From the NCBI GenBank assembly GCA_016716965.1, contig JADJUP010000035.1, positions 1-46,214 of the forward strand: a stretch of DNA of 46,214 nt, given 5' to 3'. The translations under genes and the position numbers were made by a program. Within the stretch, counting starts at the first letter, position 1, and every line of letters starts with the position of its first letter. The notes below the pieces were generated by a model that worked only from the letters and a program-made list of their open reading frames with translations, searched no databases and was not told the DNA's origin. The DNA comes from Sulfuritalea sp. Its GTDB lineage: Bacteria > Pseudomonadota > Gammaproteobacteria > Burkholderiales > Rhodocyclaceae. Positions 9,645 through 17,056 of the stretch are shown piece after piece.

Positions 9645-9685
9645 GGAATGCGGCGCGACCAAAAGCTTGGCGCGGCGTCCTGATC

Positions 9686-10456
9686 CTAGCCAACCATGCC
9701 GTCATAGAAGAGTTTGCCGCCGGCCACCAGCAGCGTCCACGCCGTGACCAGGTTGAAGCCGCGCATGTCCACGGCCTGCAGCAGGCGGTAGCCGACGAAG
9801 TAGCCGACGGGGATGGCGGGCGCCAGCAGCAGCGAGACGCCGAGGAAGGAAAGGTCCACCAGTCCCAGCTGGGCGTAGGGTCCGAGCTTGGCGAAATTGA
9901 CCACGGTGAAGAAGATCACCGTGGTGCCGACCAGGCGCATCTTGTCCATGTTCTGCGGCATCAGGTATTGCATGATCGGCGGGCCGCCGGCGTGGGAGAC
10001 GAAGCTGGTGAAGCCGGCCAGGGTGCTCCAGAAGATGCCCGGGCCGAAAGTCGGCGGTGACGGGACGGCACTGGCGCTGCTGCGTGCGGCGCGGAAGCGG
10101 TCGAGCGCGAAGAGGATGGCCTCGATGCCGATCAGCAGCTTGATCCAGCGGGCATCGACGAAGCCGAAAGTCAGCCAGCCCAGCGCGATGCCGAGCATGG
10201 CGCCGGGCAGGATGATGCGCAGGTTGGCTGCATCGGAGCGGCCGCGGAACACCACCATGCCGATCAGGTCCATCACCAGCAGGATGGGCAGCATCACCGC
10301 GGCGGCGAAGGGCGGCGACACCGCCAGGGCCATCAGCGGTACACCGAGGCTGCCGGCGGCGCCGCCGAATCCGGCCTTGGACATGCCGAACAGCAGCGTG
10401 GCGGTAATTGCGAGGAGCCAGAAGGCGAGCGGCAGGGTGGCGGCGTGGTCGAACAT
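9686..10456 (-). CDS. TauE/SafE family sulfite exporter-like permease
   Basis: 256 residues from the ATG at 10456; the frame stays open to 10591, but the extra N-terminus looks non-native. Seven to eight hydrophobic segments. Family marks are the N-terminal GMSKAGFGGAAGSLGVPLMA and the second-half SHAGGPPIMQYL. TauE proteins export sulfite, sulfoacetate or other sulfonates, and some move other anions, so the substrate is unknown. No Shine-Dalgarno sequence is obvious. It runs convergently with the kinase ending at 9644. A cytoplasmic-loop segment (SAVPSPPTF, residues about 129-136) is encoded by mini-repeat copy C. Confidence 0.88.
   Translation of the reverse strand: MFDHAATLPLAFWLLAITATLLFGMSKAGFGGAAGSLGVPLMALAVSPPFAAAVMLPILLVMDLIGMVVFRGRSDAANLRIILPGAMLGIALGWLTFGFVDARWIKLLIGIEAILFALDRFRAARSSASAVPSPPTFGPGIFWSTLAGFTSFVSHAGGPPIMQYLMPQNMDKMRLVGTTVIFFTVVNFAKLGPYAQLGLVDLSFLGVSLLLAPAIPVGYFVGYRLLQAVDMRGFNLVTAWTLLVAGGKLFYDGMVG
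10047..10070 (+). repeat. Mini-repeat copy C (in a permease loop)
   Basis: AAAGTCGGCGGTGACGGGAC then GGCA: about four differences from the consensus. On the coding (minus) strand it gives AVPSPPTF, comparable with AVSPAPTL and AVAPAPTL encoded by copies E and B. Confidence 0.5.
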
Positions 10457-10635
10457 CGGTGGCGTGGCGGTTGCCGCATTGGCGGGTGCGCACACACTAC
10501 CGGAAGTCCAGGCGAATGGCAGTGTCCGAAATCCTTTCGTCCATCCATGGCGCCGTGATGCCGAGAATGCGGCCGGCGTTTCGTCCTTCAATCCGGTGCG
10601 CGCCGCAGCGTTGTCACGAGCGCACCGGTTTGCCG

Positions 10636-10845
10636 TTACTGCCTGAGCACGTTCAGGATCTGGTACTCCAGGCCATCCAGGATCAGCGTGTGCCGATAGG
10701 GCGACAACTCATCGGCGCGAACGTGCTGAGTGGAGCATGTCATCAGGTCGCGCACGTCGACGTTGTCTCCCGCCGCATAGGTTTGCTGTCGCATGGGGCC
10801 GGGGCGGTTGCGGCCGCGAAGCAGCAGCCGATATGTTCTTTCCAT
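10636..10845 (-). CDS. Small protein of unknown function (69 aa)
   Basis: ATG at 10845 with AGGAAG upstream. Begins MERTYRLLLRGRNRPGPMRQ and ends LDGLEYQILNVLRQ. Soluble, arginine-rich at the start, with one Cys in DLMTCSTQHVRA; no family recognised. The C-terminal part resembles a small beta structure. It lies 107 bases downstream of the glycine-zipper lipoprotein gene on the same strand, so it may be co-transcribed from the sigma-54 promoter (inference). Confidence 0.5.
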   Translation of the reverse strand: MERTYRLLLRGRNRPGPMRQQTYAAGDNVDVRDLMTCSTQHVRADELSPYRHTLILDGLEYQILNVLRQ

Positions 10846-10952
10846 GGTGGGCTTCCTGTCGTCAAGGTGATTCGAATGGGTAAGCAGTTGTCGGGCGCCG
10901 CTGCCTGCTTGGGACGGCTGGCGCCTGGCCGTCCTGGTCGTGGTGTTGATGG

Positions 10953-11177
10953 CTATTTCATCTCTTTGGCGATCCGGGTGCCGAGGTAGCCGCCGGCGGC
11001 GGCGCCGCCGACCGTGCCTACCGTGCTGCCGCCGGTGATCGCCGAACCGACGATGCCACCGACCACCGCGCCGCCCACCATGCCAATGTCCTGCCGGCTC
11101 GGATTGCTGTTGCAGGCGGCCAGCCACGGCAGCATGACCGCGAGGAGGGCCACTCGTACTGTCGATTGGACTTTCAT
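10953..11177 (-). CDS. Small glycine-zipper lipoprotein (OsmB/SlyB-like)
   Basis: 74 residues from the ATG at 11177, with AAGGAG 7-9 bases upstream. A signal peptide ends in the lipobox WLAAC, with lipidation predicted at the Cys. The mature part is a GxxxG-type glycine zipper: MVGGAVVGGIVGSAITGG, then GTVGGAAAGGYLGTRIAKEM, the 2TM/Rick_17kDa pattern of OsmB and related outer-membrane stress lipoproteins. It is preceded by a near-perfect sigma-54 promoter and two GlrR-type operators, immediately downstream of glrR, so it is probably a direct target of that system. The longer frame to 11234 would destroy the signal peptide. Confidence 0.85.
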   Translation of the reverse strand: MKVQSTVRVALLAVMLPWLAACNSNPSRQDIGMVGGAVVGGIVGSAITGGSTVGTVGGAAAGGYLGTRIAKEMK

Positions 11178-11230
11178 TGCTTTTTCTCCTTTGTTTGCCG
11201 CATCCGGAATCGATGCCTGGCCAGGTAGTC

Positions 11231-11245
11231 GCAACCGCCGTGCCA
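11231..11245 (-). promoter_or_regulatory. Sigma-54 (-24/-12) promoter
   Basis: The minus strand reads CTGGCACGGCGGTTGCGA: TGGCACG, four bases, TTGC, matching the RpoN consensus at every fixed position except the weak final W. A start site near 11219 would leave a leader of about 42 bases before the lipoprotein ATG. Confidence 0.85.
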
Positions 11246-11309
11246 GGCGAGCGAATCCCTGCTAATCAATCACTTGGGAGATATTGGAGTGCAAGGGAGG
11301 GCGCCGACA

Positions 11310-11329
11310 CTGTCGCCAGATGGCGACAG
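11310..11329. promoter_or_regulatory. GlrR-type operator, proximal
   Basis: Perfect palindrome CTGTCGCCA-GA-TGGCGACAG. It contains TGTC-N10-GACA, the motif described for E. coli GlrR at glmY and glmZ. It lies about 100 bases upstream of the predicted sigma-54 start site, a normal enhancer distance. Confidence 0.75.
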
Positions 11330-11376
11330 GAATCCGGTGTCCGGAGGCAACTACCTGAAAGTGCGGGATTTATTCC

Positions 11377-11394
11377 TGTCGCCAAATGGCGACG
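11377..11394. promoter_or_regulatory. GlrR-type operator, distal
   Basis: TGTCGCCA-AA-TGGCGACG: the same palindrome with one change in the last base, 66 bases from the proximal site and 11 bases beyond the glrR stop codon. Paired enhancers are usual for sigma-54 activators. Confidence 0.7.
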
Positions 11395-11404
11395 GTTACC
11401 CGCC

Positions 11405-12748
11405 TTACTTGAACAGCGCGGGATCGAGCGAGTGGCGCTGCAGCAGCTTGTAGAAGTCGGTGCGGTTGCGCTGGGCCAGCTTTGCGGCCTGCGTGACATT
11501 GCCGCCGGTCATCTTCAGCAGGCGGATCAGGTAGTCGGCTTCGAAGCTGCGGCGGGCCTCGTCGAAGGGCAGGATCTCGCCCAGTTCGCTGATGGTCTTC
11601 TGCACCAGCGCCAGCGTCACGATGGGGCCGGTGGTCAGCGCCACGGCCTGCTCGACCACGTTCAGCAACTGGCGCACATTGCCCGGCCAGTTGGCGCGGA
11701 TCAGCAACTCCATGGCCTCCGGGGCGAAGCCGTTGATCTGCTTGCGATAGCGCTGGCCCAGCTTGCGCAGGAAGTGGTTGGCCAGCAGGGGAATGTCGTC
11801 GCGCCGCTCGGCCAGATCGGGAATCGCCAGCGAGACCACGTTTAGGCGGTAATAGAGATCGCTGCGGAAGCGTCCCGCGCCCATTTCCTCTTCGAGGTCG
11901 CGGTGCGTGGCGCTGATGATGCGCACATCGACGGGTGTGCTGGCGGTGGCGCCGACCGGCCGCACCTGGCGCTCTTCGAGCACGCGCAGCAGCTTGACCT
12001 GCAGCGGCAGCGGCATGTCGCCGATTTCGTCGAGGAACAGGGTGCCGCCCTGCGCGGCGCGGATCAGGCCGGGCTGGTCGCGGGCGGCGCCGGTGAAGGC
12101 GCCCTTGACGTAGCCGAAGAGTTCCGATTCGAGCAGGTTCTCGGGGATGGCGCCGCAATTCACCGCGACGAAGGGGCGCTCGCGGCGTTCGCTGGCCTTG
12201 TGGATCGCCTGCGCCAGCATCTCCTTGCCCGAGCCCGAGGCGCCGCGCAGCAGCACGCTGGCATCGCCCGCAGCCACCAGCTTCGCCTGCGCCAGCAGGT
12301 CGGCCATGGCCGCATTGCGCGTGACGATGTCCGCGTGCCACGCCTCGGCAGCCGGGCCGCTGCCGGGTGCCGCGGGGGAAATCTCGATGGCCCGCGCCAC
12401 CAGGTCGAGCAGTTGCCGCGCCTCGTAGGGCTTGGCCAGGTAGCCGAAGACGCCGCGATGCGTCGCCGCCACGGCCTCGGGAATGGTGCCGTGGGCGGTC
12501 AGGATGATCACCGGCAGGGTCGGGTAGCCGGCCCGCACCGCGGCGAACAGCGCGTTGCCGTCCATGCCCGGCATGCGCATGTCGGTGACCACCAGTTGCG
12601 GCCGGTCGACGGCCATCTGCGCCAGTGCCTGGGCGCCGCTGGATGCCGTGGCGACGCTATGTCCGGCGGCTTCGAGGCGGATCGCGATCAGGCGCAGCAG
12701 GTCGGCATCGTCGTCGACCAGCAGGATCTTGCCCGGGCTGCCGCTCAT
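11405..12748 (-). CDS. glrR: Sigma-54-dependent response regulator GlrR (QseF)
   Basis: 447 residues, close to the 444 of E. coli GlrR. Receiver (ILLVDDDADLLR, phospho-Asp in VVTDMRMPGMDG, lysine in YLAKPYE), AAA+ domain with Walker A GASGSGKEMLAQ, the GAFTGA loop that contacts sigma-54, Walker B GGTLFLDEIGD and arginine-finger region, then a Fis-type helix-turn-helix ending GGNVTQAAKLAQRNRTDFYK. Start is the ATG at 12748, which overlaps the qseG stop by 4 bases. It is the third gene of glrK-qseG-glrR. Two TGTC-N10-GACA sites just beyond its 3' end point to the neighbouring lipoprotein gene as a target. Confidence 0.93.
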   Translation of the reverse strand: MSGSPGKILLVDDDADLLRLIAIRLEAAGHSVATASSGAQALAQMAVDRPQLVVTDMRMPGMDGNALFAAVRAGYPTLPVIILTAHGTIPEAVAATHRGVFGYLAKPYEARQLLDLVARAIEISPAAPGSGPAAEAWHADIVTRNAAMADLLAQAKLVAAGDASVLLRGASGSGKEMLAQAIHKASERRERPFVAVNCGAIPENLLESELFGYVKGAFTGAARDQPGLIRAAQGGTLFLDEIGDMPLPLQVKLLRVLEERQVRPVGATASTPVDVRIISATHRDLEEEMGAGRFRSDLYYRLNVVSLAIPDLAERRDDIPLLANHFLRKLGQRYRKQINGFAPEAMELLIRANWPGNVRQLLNVVEQAVALTTGPIVTLALVQKTISELGEILPFDEARRSFEADYLIRLLKMTGGNVTQAAKLAQRNRTDFYKLLQRHSLDPALFK

Positions 12749-13272
12749 TTCGTGCCTGCTTTCGGCTTGCCGCGCGGCAGCAGGCTCTTTTCGATGTCCT
12801 TGAGGGCTTCCAGTTTCTTCTCCAGTTCTTCGGCACGGCGATAGTTGGAATGGCTGCCGTCTTCGAGGCGGCGTTGTTCCGCCAACTGTGCATGCATCAA
12901 GGATGCCAGCGCCCGCAACTCGCCGTCGCGGCCATTGTCCGGCCGCGTCAGCGGCTCGATCAGTTGCAGCGCGCGGCGATGATCCGCCGCCGGGGCAGCG
13001 GGCACGGACAGTGCCAAGGCGTATTGCAGCAACCGGAAATCTGTCTTTTCGGCGGTCCAGGCCAGGCGCACGCGCTCGGTTTCCTCGGCCAGCGGTTTGC
13101 CGCCCAGATTTCGCGCATACACCGCGTAGTGGATCAGGGACACCGCATCGCTGCCCGGGCGCGGCCCCTGCGGGTCGAGCCAGTAGGCCTCGCGTGGCGG
13201 CTTCAGCAGCGCGCAACTGCCCAGCAGCAACAGGCCGCACAGGAATAGCGCAGTGCGAAGCCGGGCCGTCAT
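12745..13272 (-). CDS. qseG: QseG/GlrX-like outer-membrane lipoprotein
   Basis: 175 residues. Signal peptide with lipobox LLLGSC (Cys about residue 20), followed by a helical periplasmic part and a charged C-terminal helix (RAEELEKKLEALKDIEKSLL). Sequence conservation in this family is low; the call rests on the lipobox, size and position between glrK and glrR with 4-base overlaps on both sides, as in enterobacteria, where QseG modulates the kinase from the outer membrane. Confidence 0.78.
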   Translation of the reverse strand: MTARLRTALFLCGLLLLGSCALLKPPREAYWLDPQGPRPGSDAVSLIHYAVYARNLGGKPLAEETERVRLAWTAEKTDFRLLQYALALSVPAAPAADHRRALQLIEPLTRPDNGRDGELRALASLMHAQLAEQRRLEDGSHSNYRRAEELEKKLEALKDIEKSLLPRGKPKAGTK

Positions 13273-14693
13273 GGCATCCCCAGCGGCAGCGTCACCGTGA
13301 AGCGCCCCTGGCCTTCGCCGACGGCGATGTCACCGCCCAGGGCCAGCACGTGGTCGCGCACGATCGACAGGCCGAGCCCGCTGCCGCGCACCGCGCCGGC
13401 GGCGTCGGCACCGCCGCGGTAGAAGGGCTCGAAGATATGTTCGCGATCCGCCGCCGCCACTCCCGGCCCCTGGTCGAGCACTTCGATGACCGCCCAGCCG
13501 TCCTGCGTTCTTGCCGCGACCACGATCTCGCCGTCATCGGGGGAATACTTGGCGGCGTTCGACAGCAGGTTGTCGAGCACTACCCGCAGGCGCTCGGGAT
13601 CGGTTTGCATGGTGAAATCCTCCATCTTCAGGCTGACCCGGATGCGCCGCGGGGCACAGGCCAGTTTGTGGCGCTCGACGACCGCGGCACCGATCTCGGC
13701 CGGCTTCACCGTCTGCAGCTTGATCGTCGCCAGCTGGAATTCGGCCTCGCCGTGGCGCAGCAGGGTTTCGATCAGGCGCTGCAATTCGAGGCTGTTCTGC
13801 CGGAGTATATGCACGATCTCGCGCTGCCGCGGCGAAAGGCCGCCGGCCACGTCGTCCGCCAGCAGTTCCGAACCCTCGCGCAGGATGGTCAGCGGCGTTT
13901 TCAGTTCGTGCGAGACATGGCGCAGGAAGCGGCTCTTCTGTTCTTCGAGCTGGATCAGGCGCAGGCGCAGCCAGTCGAGCTGGCGGCCAAGCTGCTCCAG
14001 GTCCTCCGGGCCGGTGACTTCGATCCGCCGGTCGAGGCGGCGTTCGCCGAGGTCGCGAATGCCCTGGTTCAATTCGGTGATCGGCCGCGCCAGCAGGTAG
14101 GTGAATCCGGCGACGACGAACACCGCCAGAGGAATCAGCACGAACAACTGGACGCGCGCCTGCGATTCGGTTTGCGCCGCCAGTTCGCGCAAGGCTTCGG
14201 CCTCGCGGTCGATCAGGGTGCTGGAGCGCTCCAGCAGGCTGCGCGTCGCGCTGGAGATTTCGGCATAACGGCGGGCCGTCGCCACGGCGTCCTTCGCCAT
14301 CGGTCCGCCCTGCGCAAGGCTGGCATGGAGCAGGGCCTCGCCCTGCAGCAGGTCGTCGAGCGTCTTGCGAATCTCCGCTTCCAGCGGCATCGCCGCCAGC
14401 CGCGCGCCGGCACTGCGGAAGCCCACCCGCAGGCGGTCATAACCCTGCCACAGCGCGGCGTCGCGCAGCACGGTGCTCTGTTGCGCGGCACGTTCCAGCG
14501 AGGCCGCGGTGTCGTTCAGTTCGCGGCTGGCATGGGCGATGCGCGCCGCGTCATACACGGCGCGCTGGCTCTGCGCCGCCAGCCGCTCGATGGCCAGGAT
14601 GTTGCCGAGCAGGCCCACCAGCAGCGGCAGCACCGCCAGGAGGAAGCCGACGAAGAGCAGCTTGAAGAAGGATTTCGGATAGCGAATCTGCAT
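13269..14693 (-). CDS. glrK: Sensor histidine kinase GlrK (QseE)
   Basis: About 474 residues from the ATG at 14693 (MQIRYPKSFFKLLFVGFLL), chosen because E. coli GlrK starts at the same distance before its first membrane segment; the frame is open to 14777 and no start has a clear ribosome site. TM1 at about 10-32, a helical periplasmic domain, TM2 (LFVLIPLAVFVVAGFTYLL), HAMP, HisKA with the phospho-His in FLRHVSHELKTPLTILREG, and HATPase motifs DNLLSNAAKYSP, DQGPGV and GSGLGLSIV. First gene of the glrK-qseG-glrR operon. Confidence 0.9.
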   Translation of the reverse strand: MQIRYPKSFFKLLFVGFLLAVLPLLVGLLGNILAIERLAAQSQRAVYDAARIAHASRELNDTAASLERAAQQSTVLRDAALWQGYDRLRVGFRSAGARLAAMPLEAEIRKTLDDLLQGEALLHASLAQGGPMAKDAVATARRYAEISSATRSLLERSSTLIDREAEALRELAAQTESQARVQLFVLIPLAVFVVAGFTYLLARPITELNQGIRDLGERRLDRRIEVTGPEDLEQLGRQLDWLRLRLIQLEEQKSRFLRHVSHELKTPLTILREGSELLADDVAGGLSPRQREIVHILRQNSLELQRLIETLLRHGEAEFQLATIKLQTVKPAEIGAAVVERHKLACAPRRIRVSLKMEDFTMQTDPERLRVVLDNLLSNAAKYSPDDGEIVVAARTQDGWAVIEVLDQGPGVAAADREHIFEPFYRGGADAAGAVRGSGLGLSIVRDHVLALGGDIAVGEGQGRFTVTLPLGMP

Positions 14694-15149
14694 GAGCCTG
14701 GTCTGGGGAGGCGCGCCTTGCATGCATTGACTGCGGCGGGCGGCGTCGAAGGCGCGAATGTACAAGGTCTTGCGCATTGGAACTACGACAAAGTTGGCAG
14801 CGGCCGGTTCATTGCCGGCGCTGCTTTAGCTTTTTGCCGGTGTGATTGGGCGGTGGGTGCCGGTCGGGTCAAAAGTCGGCGCTGGTGGTACGGCGGTTGG
14901 CAGTTGGGACGGCCGCTTCAAGCGGGAGCGCATCACTGCTTTGTGCCCAATGCTGACGGTGGACAAAATGGAAGCAGGCCTTCGCCGGGAACCCTCGAGA
15001 GTTAAAGGCTGCCGTGCGCTATGCTGCTGCGATGTTATTGGCTAAACCGCTCGCTCCCAGCGCTAGCACTCGTTCGAGCAAAATGACCGTGCGTAGGCGC
15101 CTGCCGGCGGGACCTCTAACCTGGCCTTCGCCAACTGAAGCCGCTCCCC
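14694..15149. other. Intergenic region upstream of glrK
   Basis: 456 bases between the glrK start and the redoxin stop, both on the minus strand. Apart from mini-repeat copy D (14871-14894) I see no gene. No clear sigma-70 or sigma-54 promoter or extra TGTC-N10-GACA site was found by eye. Confidence 0.6.
14871..14894 (+). repeat. Mini-repeat copy D (intergenic)
   Basis: AAAAGTCGGCGCTGGTGGTA then CGGC: one of the closest copies to the consensus, in non-coding DNA upstream of glrK. Confidence 0.7.
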
Positions 15150-15635
15150 TTACGCCGGTTCCGTGATGAGGCCATCAATGTCCGCGACCATCTGCTGGTC
15201 CGGCTCGACGCCAAAATGCTGTTTGCGCAAACGCCCGGCCCGGTCGATCAGCAGGCTTGTCGGCGTGCCGTGCATCGCGTAGGCGTGCATGGTTTGGGGG
15301 ATCGGTTCGTCCGCGCTCGCCCGGTCGACCGCCACCGGGAAGGGAATGCGGAATTCGTGCAGATAGACCGCGAGTGCCGCCGGCGTCATGACCTCGTGAT
15401 GTTCGAAGACGGTGTGCAAGCCGATCACCGCCACGTCGCTGTCCGGCCTGCCTTGTTGATAGCGCTGCCACAAACGCACTGCCTGCGGACCGGCCTGCAT
15501 GACGCAGGCCGGGCACAGCATCTGAAACGCATGGACCAGCACCACCCTGCCGCGCAATTCATCCAGCGTGATGGCGCGATTGCTGTTGAGCCACTGCGAA
15601 ACGCAAAGGGCGGGAGCGGCGGAGCCCCGATTCAA
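15150..15635 (-). CDS. Thioredoxin-fold redoxin (AhpC/TSA-TlpA type)
   Basis: 161 residues from a TTG at 15635 that overlaps the P460 stop (TTGA) with AAGGGG upstream; the frame is open further but would run far into the P460 gene. Contains LRGRVVLVHAFQMLCPACVM (CPAC redox motif after the first strand), an IGLHTVFEHHEVM segment and the cis-Pro loop MHGTPTSLLIDRAGRL. This matches soluble redoxins that reduce disulfides or act on peroxides. No export signal is visible in the chosen reading, although its partner is exported. Translational coupling suggests a joint role with P460. Confidence 0.8.
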   Translation of the reverse strand: MNRGSAAPALCVSQWLNSNRAITLDELRGRVVLVHAFQMLCPACVMQAGPQAVRLWQRYQQGRPDSDVAVIGLHTVFEHHEVMTPAALAVYLHEFRIPFPVAVDRASADEPIPQTMHAYAMHGTPTSLLIDRAGRLRKQHFGVEPDQQMVADIDGLITEPA

Positions 15636-16129
15636 GGGCGCCCCTTGCTGAAGATGAAGCCGGCGTCCTTTTGCGCGATGTGGCACTGGTGACAAGCCGT
15701 CAGGGCATTGGCGCCCACCACGCGTTCGGTGCGGCTGTCGCCCTTGAATCCCTCGTAGCCCCAGCCGCCGGTCGCGGCATATTTGCGCGCGTCGCGATGC
15801 ATGACACCGACTACCTTGCGCGAACCTTCGACGACGGCGTTATCGGCCGACTTCGCGTCGAGCAGGTCGAACACTATAACGGCGCCGTCAGCCCATTTCC
15901 CCGTCTTGTAACCCGCCATGGCGGCCTTGTTCGCGTAAAGATGGTGAATGCCGCCGAACGCGTCGTAAAGCCCGTGGCCGGGATTGATGACCATCGACTT
16001 GACATGGTGCCAGTCGCGGTAGCCTTGCGGATAAGGCACCGGGTTTGCATCCGCCGCGCCAACGGAACTGCTTGAAACAGCCGCGGATAGCACGATAATG
16101 GATGCTGCGCGAGAAAGTTTGATTCGCAT
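15632..16129 (-). CDS. Cytochrome P460 family periplasmic c-type haem protein
   Basis: 165 residues with an N-terminal signal peptide (about 1-25, ending VGAADA). Core motifs are YRDWHHVKSMVINPGHGLYD, HHLYANKAAMAGYKTGKWAD and GAVIVFDLLDA; a single haem-binding ACHQCH (CxxCH) near the C-terminus is followed by GFIFSKGRP. Cytochromes P460 and their c'-beta relatives oxidise hydroxylamine or bind NO. The cross-linking lysine of true P460 cannot be assigned by eye. ATG at 16129 has AAGGA upstream. Divergent from an HxlR regulator and coupled to a redoxin, which suggests an inducible nitrosative or redox stress operon. Confidence 0.85.
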   Translation of the reverse strand: MRIKLSRAASIIVLSAAVSSSSVGAADANPVPYPQGYRDWHHVKSMVINPGHGLYDAFGGIHHLYANKAAMAGYKTGKWADGAVIVFDLLDAKSADNAVVEGSRKVVGVMHRDARKYAATGGWGYEGFKGDSRTERVVGANALTACHQCHIAQKDAGFIFSKGRP

Positions 16130-16225
16130 TTTGCATTCCTTTCGATCGGGTTTTGTGTAGGTAGACAGGAACCAATCTACGGGCCGGCGAATGTCGCGGC
16201 AAGCAGGTACAAACCGGTCGGGTAG

Positions 16226-16239
16226 GCACCTTTTGGTGC
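16226..16239. promoter_or_regulatory. Short inverted repeat in the P460-HxlR divergent region
   Basis: GCACC-TTTT-GGTGC between the two divergent genes, 39 bases upstream of the HxlR ATG. A possible operator for the regulator; 5-base arms are weak evidence. Confidence 0.35.
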
Positions 16240-16277
16240 ATTTTGTTGATCACAAACGGGATAAATATTTTCGGCGC

Positions 16278-16616
16278 ATGAGCAGTCCCAGCGTTCATCA
16301 GATGGTGGAAAGCATCATTGGCTGCAAATGGTCACTGACCGTTTTGAGCCTGGTGCGAAAAGGCGTGCGCCGTCCCGGCGAAATGGAGCATGCGATTGAC
16401 GGCCTCAGCGGCAAGGTGCTCAACGAGCGACTGGCCAAACTGGTGCGCTTTGGCATTCTGGACAAGACCAGTTTCCCCGAAGTGCCGCCGCGCGTGGAAT
16501 ATCAACTGACCGCCTTCGGCCGGCATTTCACTACACTGATCGATCAGGTTGACGAACTGCAGATGACTCTGGAGCGCACAACTGTCCAGCGTTCCGGCAA
16601 CGCGAAATCCCGCTGA
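16278..16616 (+). CDS. HxlR family transcriptional regulator
   Basis: 112 residues from the ATG at 16278 (frame open to 16191). Winged helix-turn-helix of the HxlR type: MVESIIGCKWSLTVLSLVRK, GVRRPGEMEHAIDGLSGKVLNERLAKLVRFGILD, then PPRVEYQLTAFGRHF. The Cys next to KW is at a position where redox- or aldehyde-sensing family members carry one. Divergent from the P460-redoxin pair, the probable target. The sequence ATAAATATTT just upstream could be its -10 region. Confidence 0.88.
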   Translation: MSSPSVHQMVESIIGCKWSLTVLSLVRKGVRRPGEMEHAIDGLSGKVLNERLAKLVRFGILDKTSFPEVPPRVEYQLTAFGRHFTTLIDQVDELQMTLERTTVQRSGNAKSR

Positions 16617-17056
16617 CGGCTATGGGGAAAGAAGCTGCCCCTCAGAAATGTACGTTTCATGAATGGCGTTGCGCCGGAGATATACGGAAGTCATGCCTTG
16701 TGACTGGCGGCTCCCGCTGGATTGCTGAAGTTCAAGCCGGCGCAAGCGGTGGCGCCGATTGAATGGCCGGTCTGGAGCGAGCCCAGAATTGAATGGCGGC
16801 TATGGAGCAATTTTCCGAGTGGCGGGTCCCGGCCGAAAGTGTGAGTTCAGCAAACTGCTGAAATCCAGTCTTTTCCAGTATCGCACCCATCCTGCGCCAC
16901 CAGATCGCCAAGAGACCACCAAGCAGAGACCGCCAAGGGGCAGGACATTTGAAGAACAGATGGTGTGTCTTGATCAAACCGTCCGGGAAAGCCGGTCTAC
17001 CTCAGTCTGACCCCAACGGCATTACAAGGAGGCATCACCCCGGCCGGTTTCGGCTA
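16617..17056. other. Intergenic region between convergent hxlR-type and ycgR-type genes
   Basis: 440 bases with no credible gene. It holds a two-copy direct repeat (16757-16778 and 16787-16808) sharing ATTGAATGGC and TGGAGC with a 30-base period, plus a repetitive AGACCACCAAGCAGAGACCG stretch around 16913. It may be a decayed mobile element; no transposase remnant was recognised. Confidence 0.5.
16757..16808. repeat. Two-copy direct repeat, 30-base period
   Basis: Copy 1 is ATTGAATGGC-CGGTC-TGGAGC and copy 2 is ATTGAATGGC-GGCTA-TGGAGC. Located in non-coding DNA; function unknown. Confidence 0.6.

Noticed and set aside
11310..11394. Two palindromes as a CRISPR-like or REP array
   Set aside because: Only two units with unequal surroundings, and they fit GlrR operators upstream of a sigma-54 promoter much better.
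12888..15005. 705-codon open frame on the plus strand
   Set aside because: Antisense to glrK and qseG, with no family motifs. Long antisense frames are common in this GC-rich DNA; the kinase and lipoprotein motifs on the minus strand are clear.
16913..17010. Possible transposase remnant in the convergent gap
   Set aside because: The translated frames show no transposase motif, only a repetitive Arg/Pro/Gln-rich stretch.
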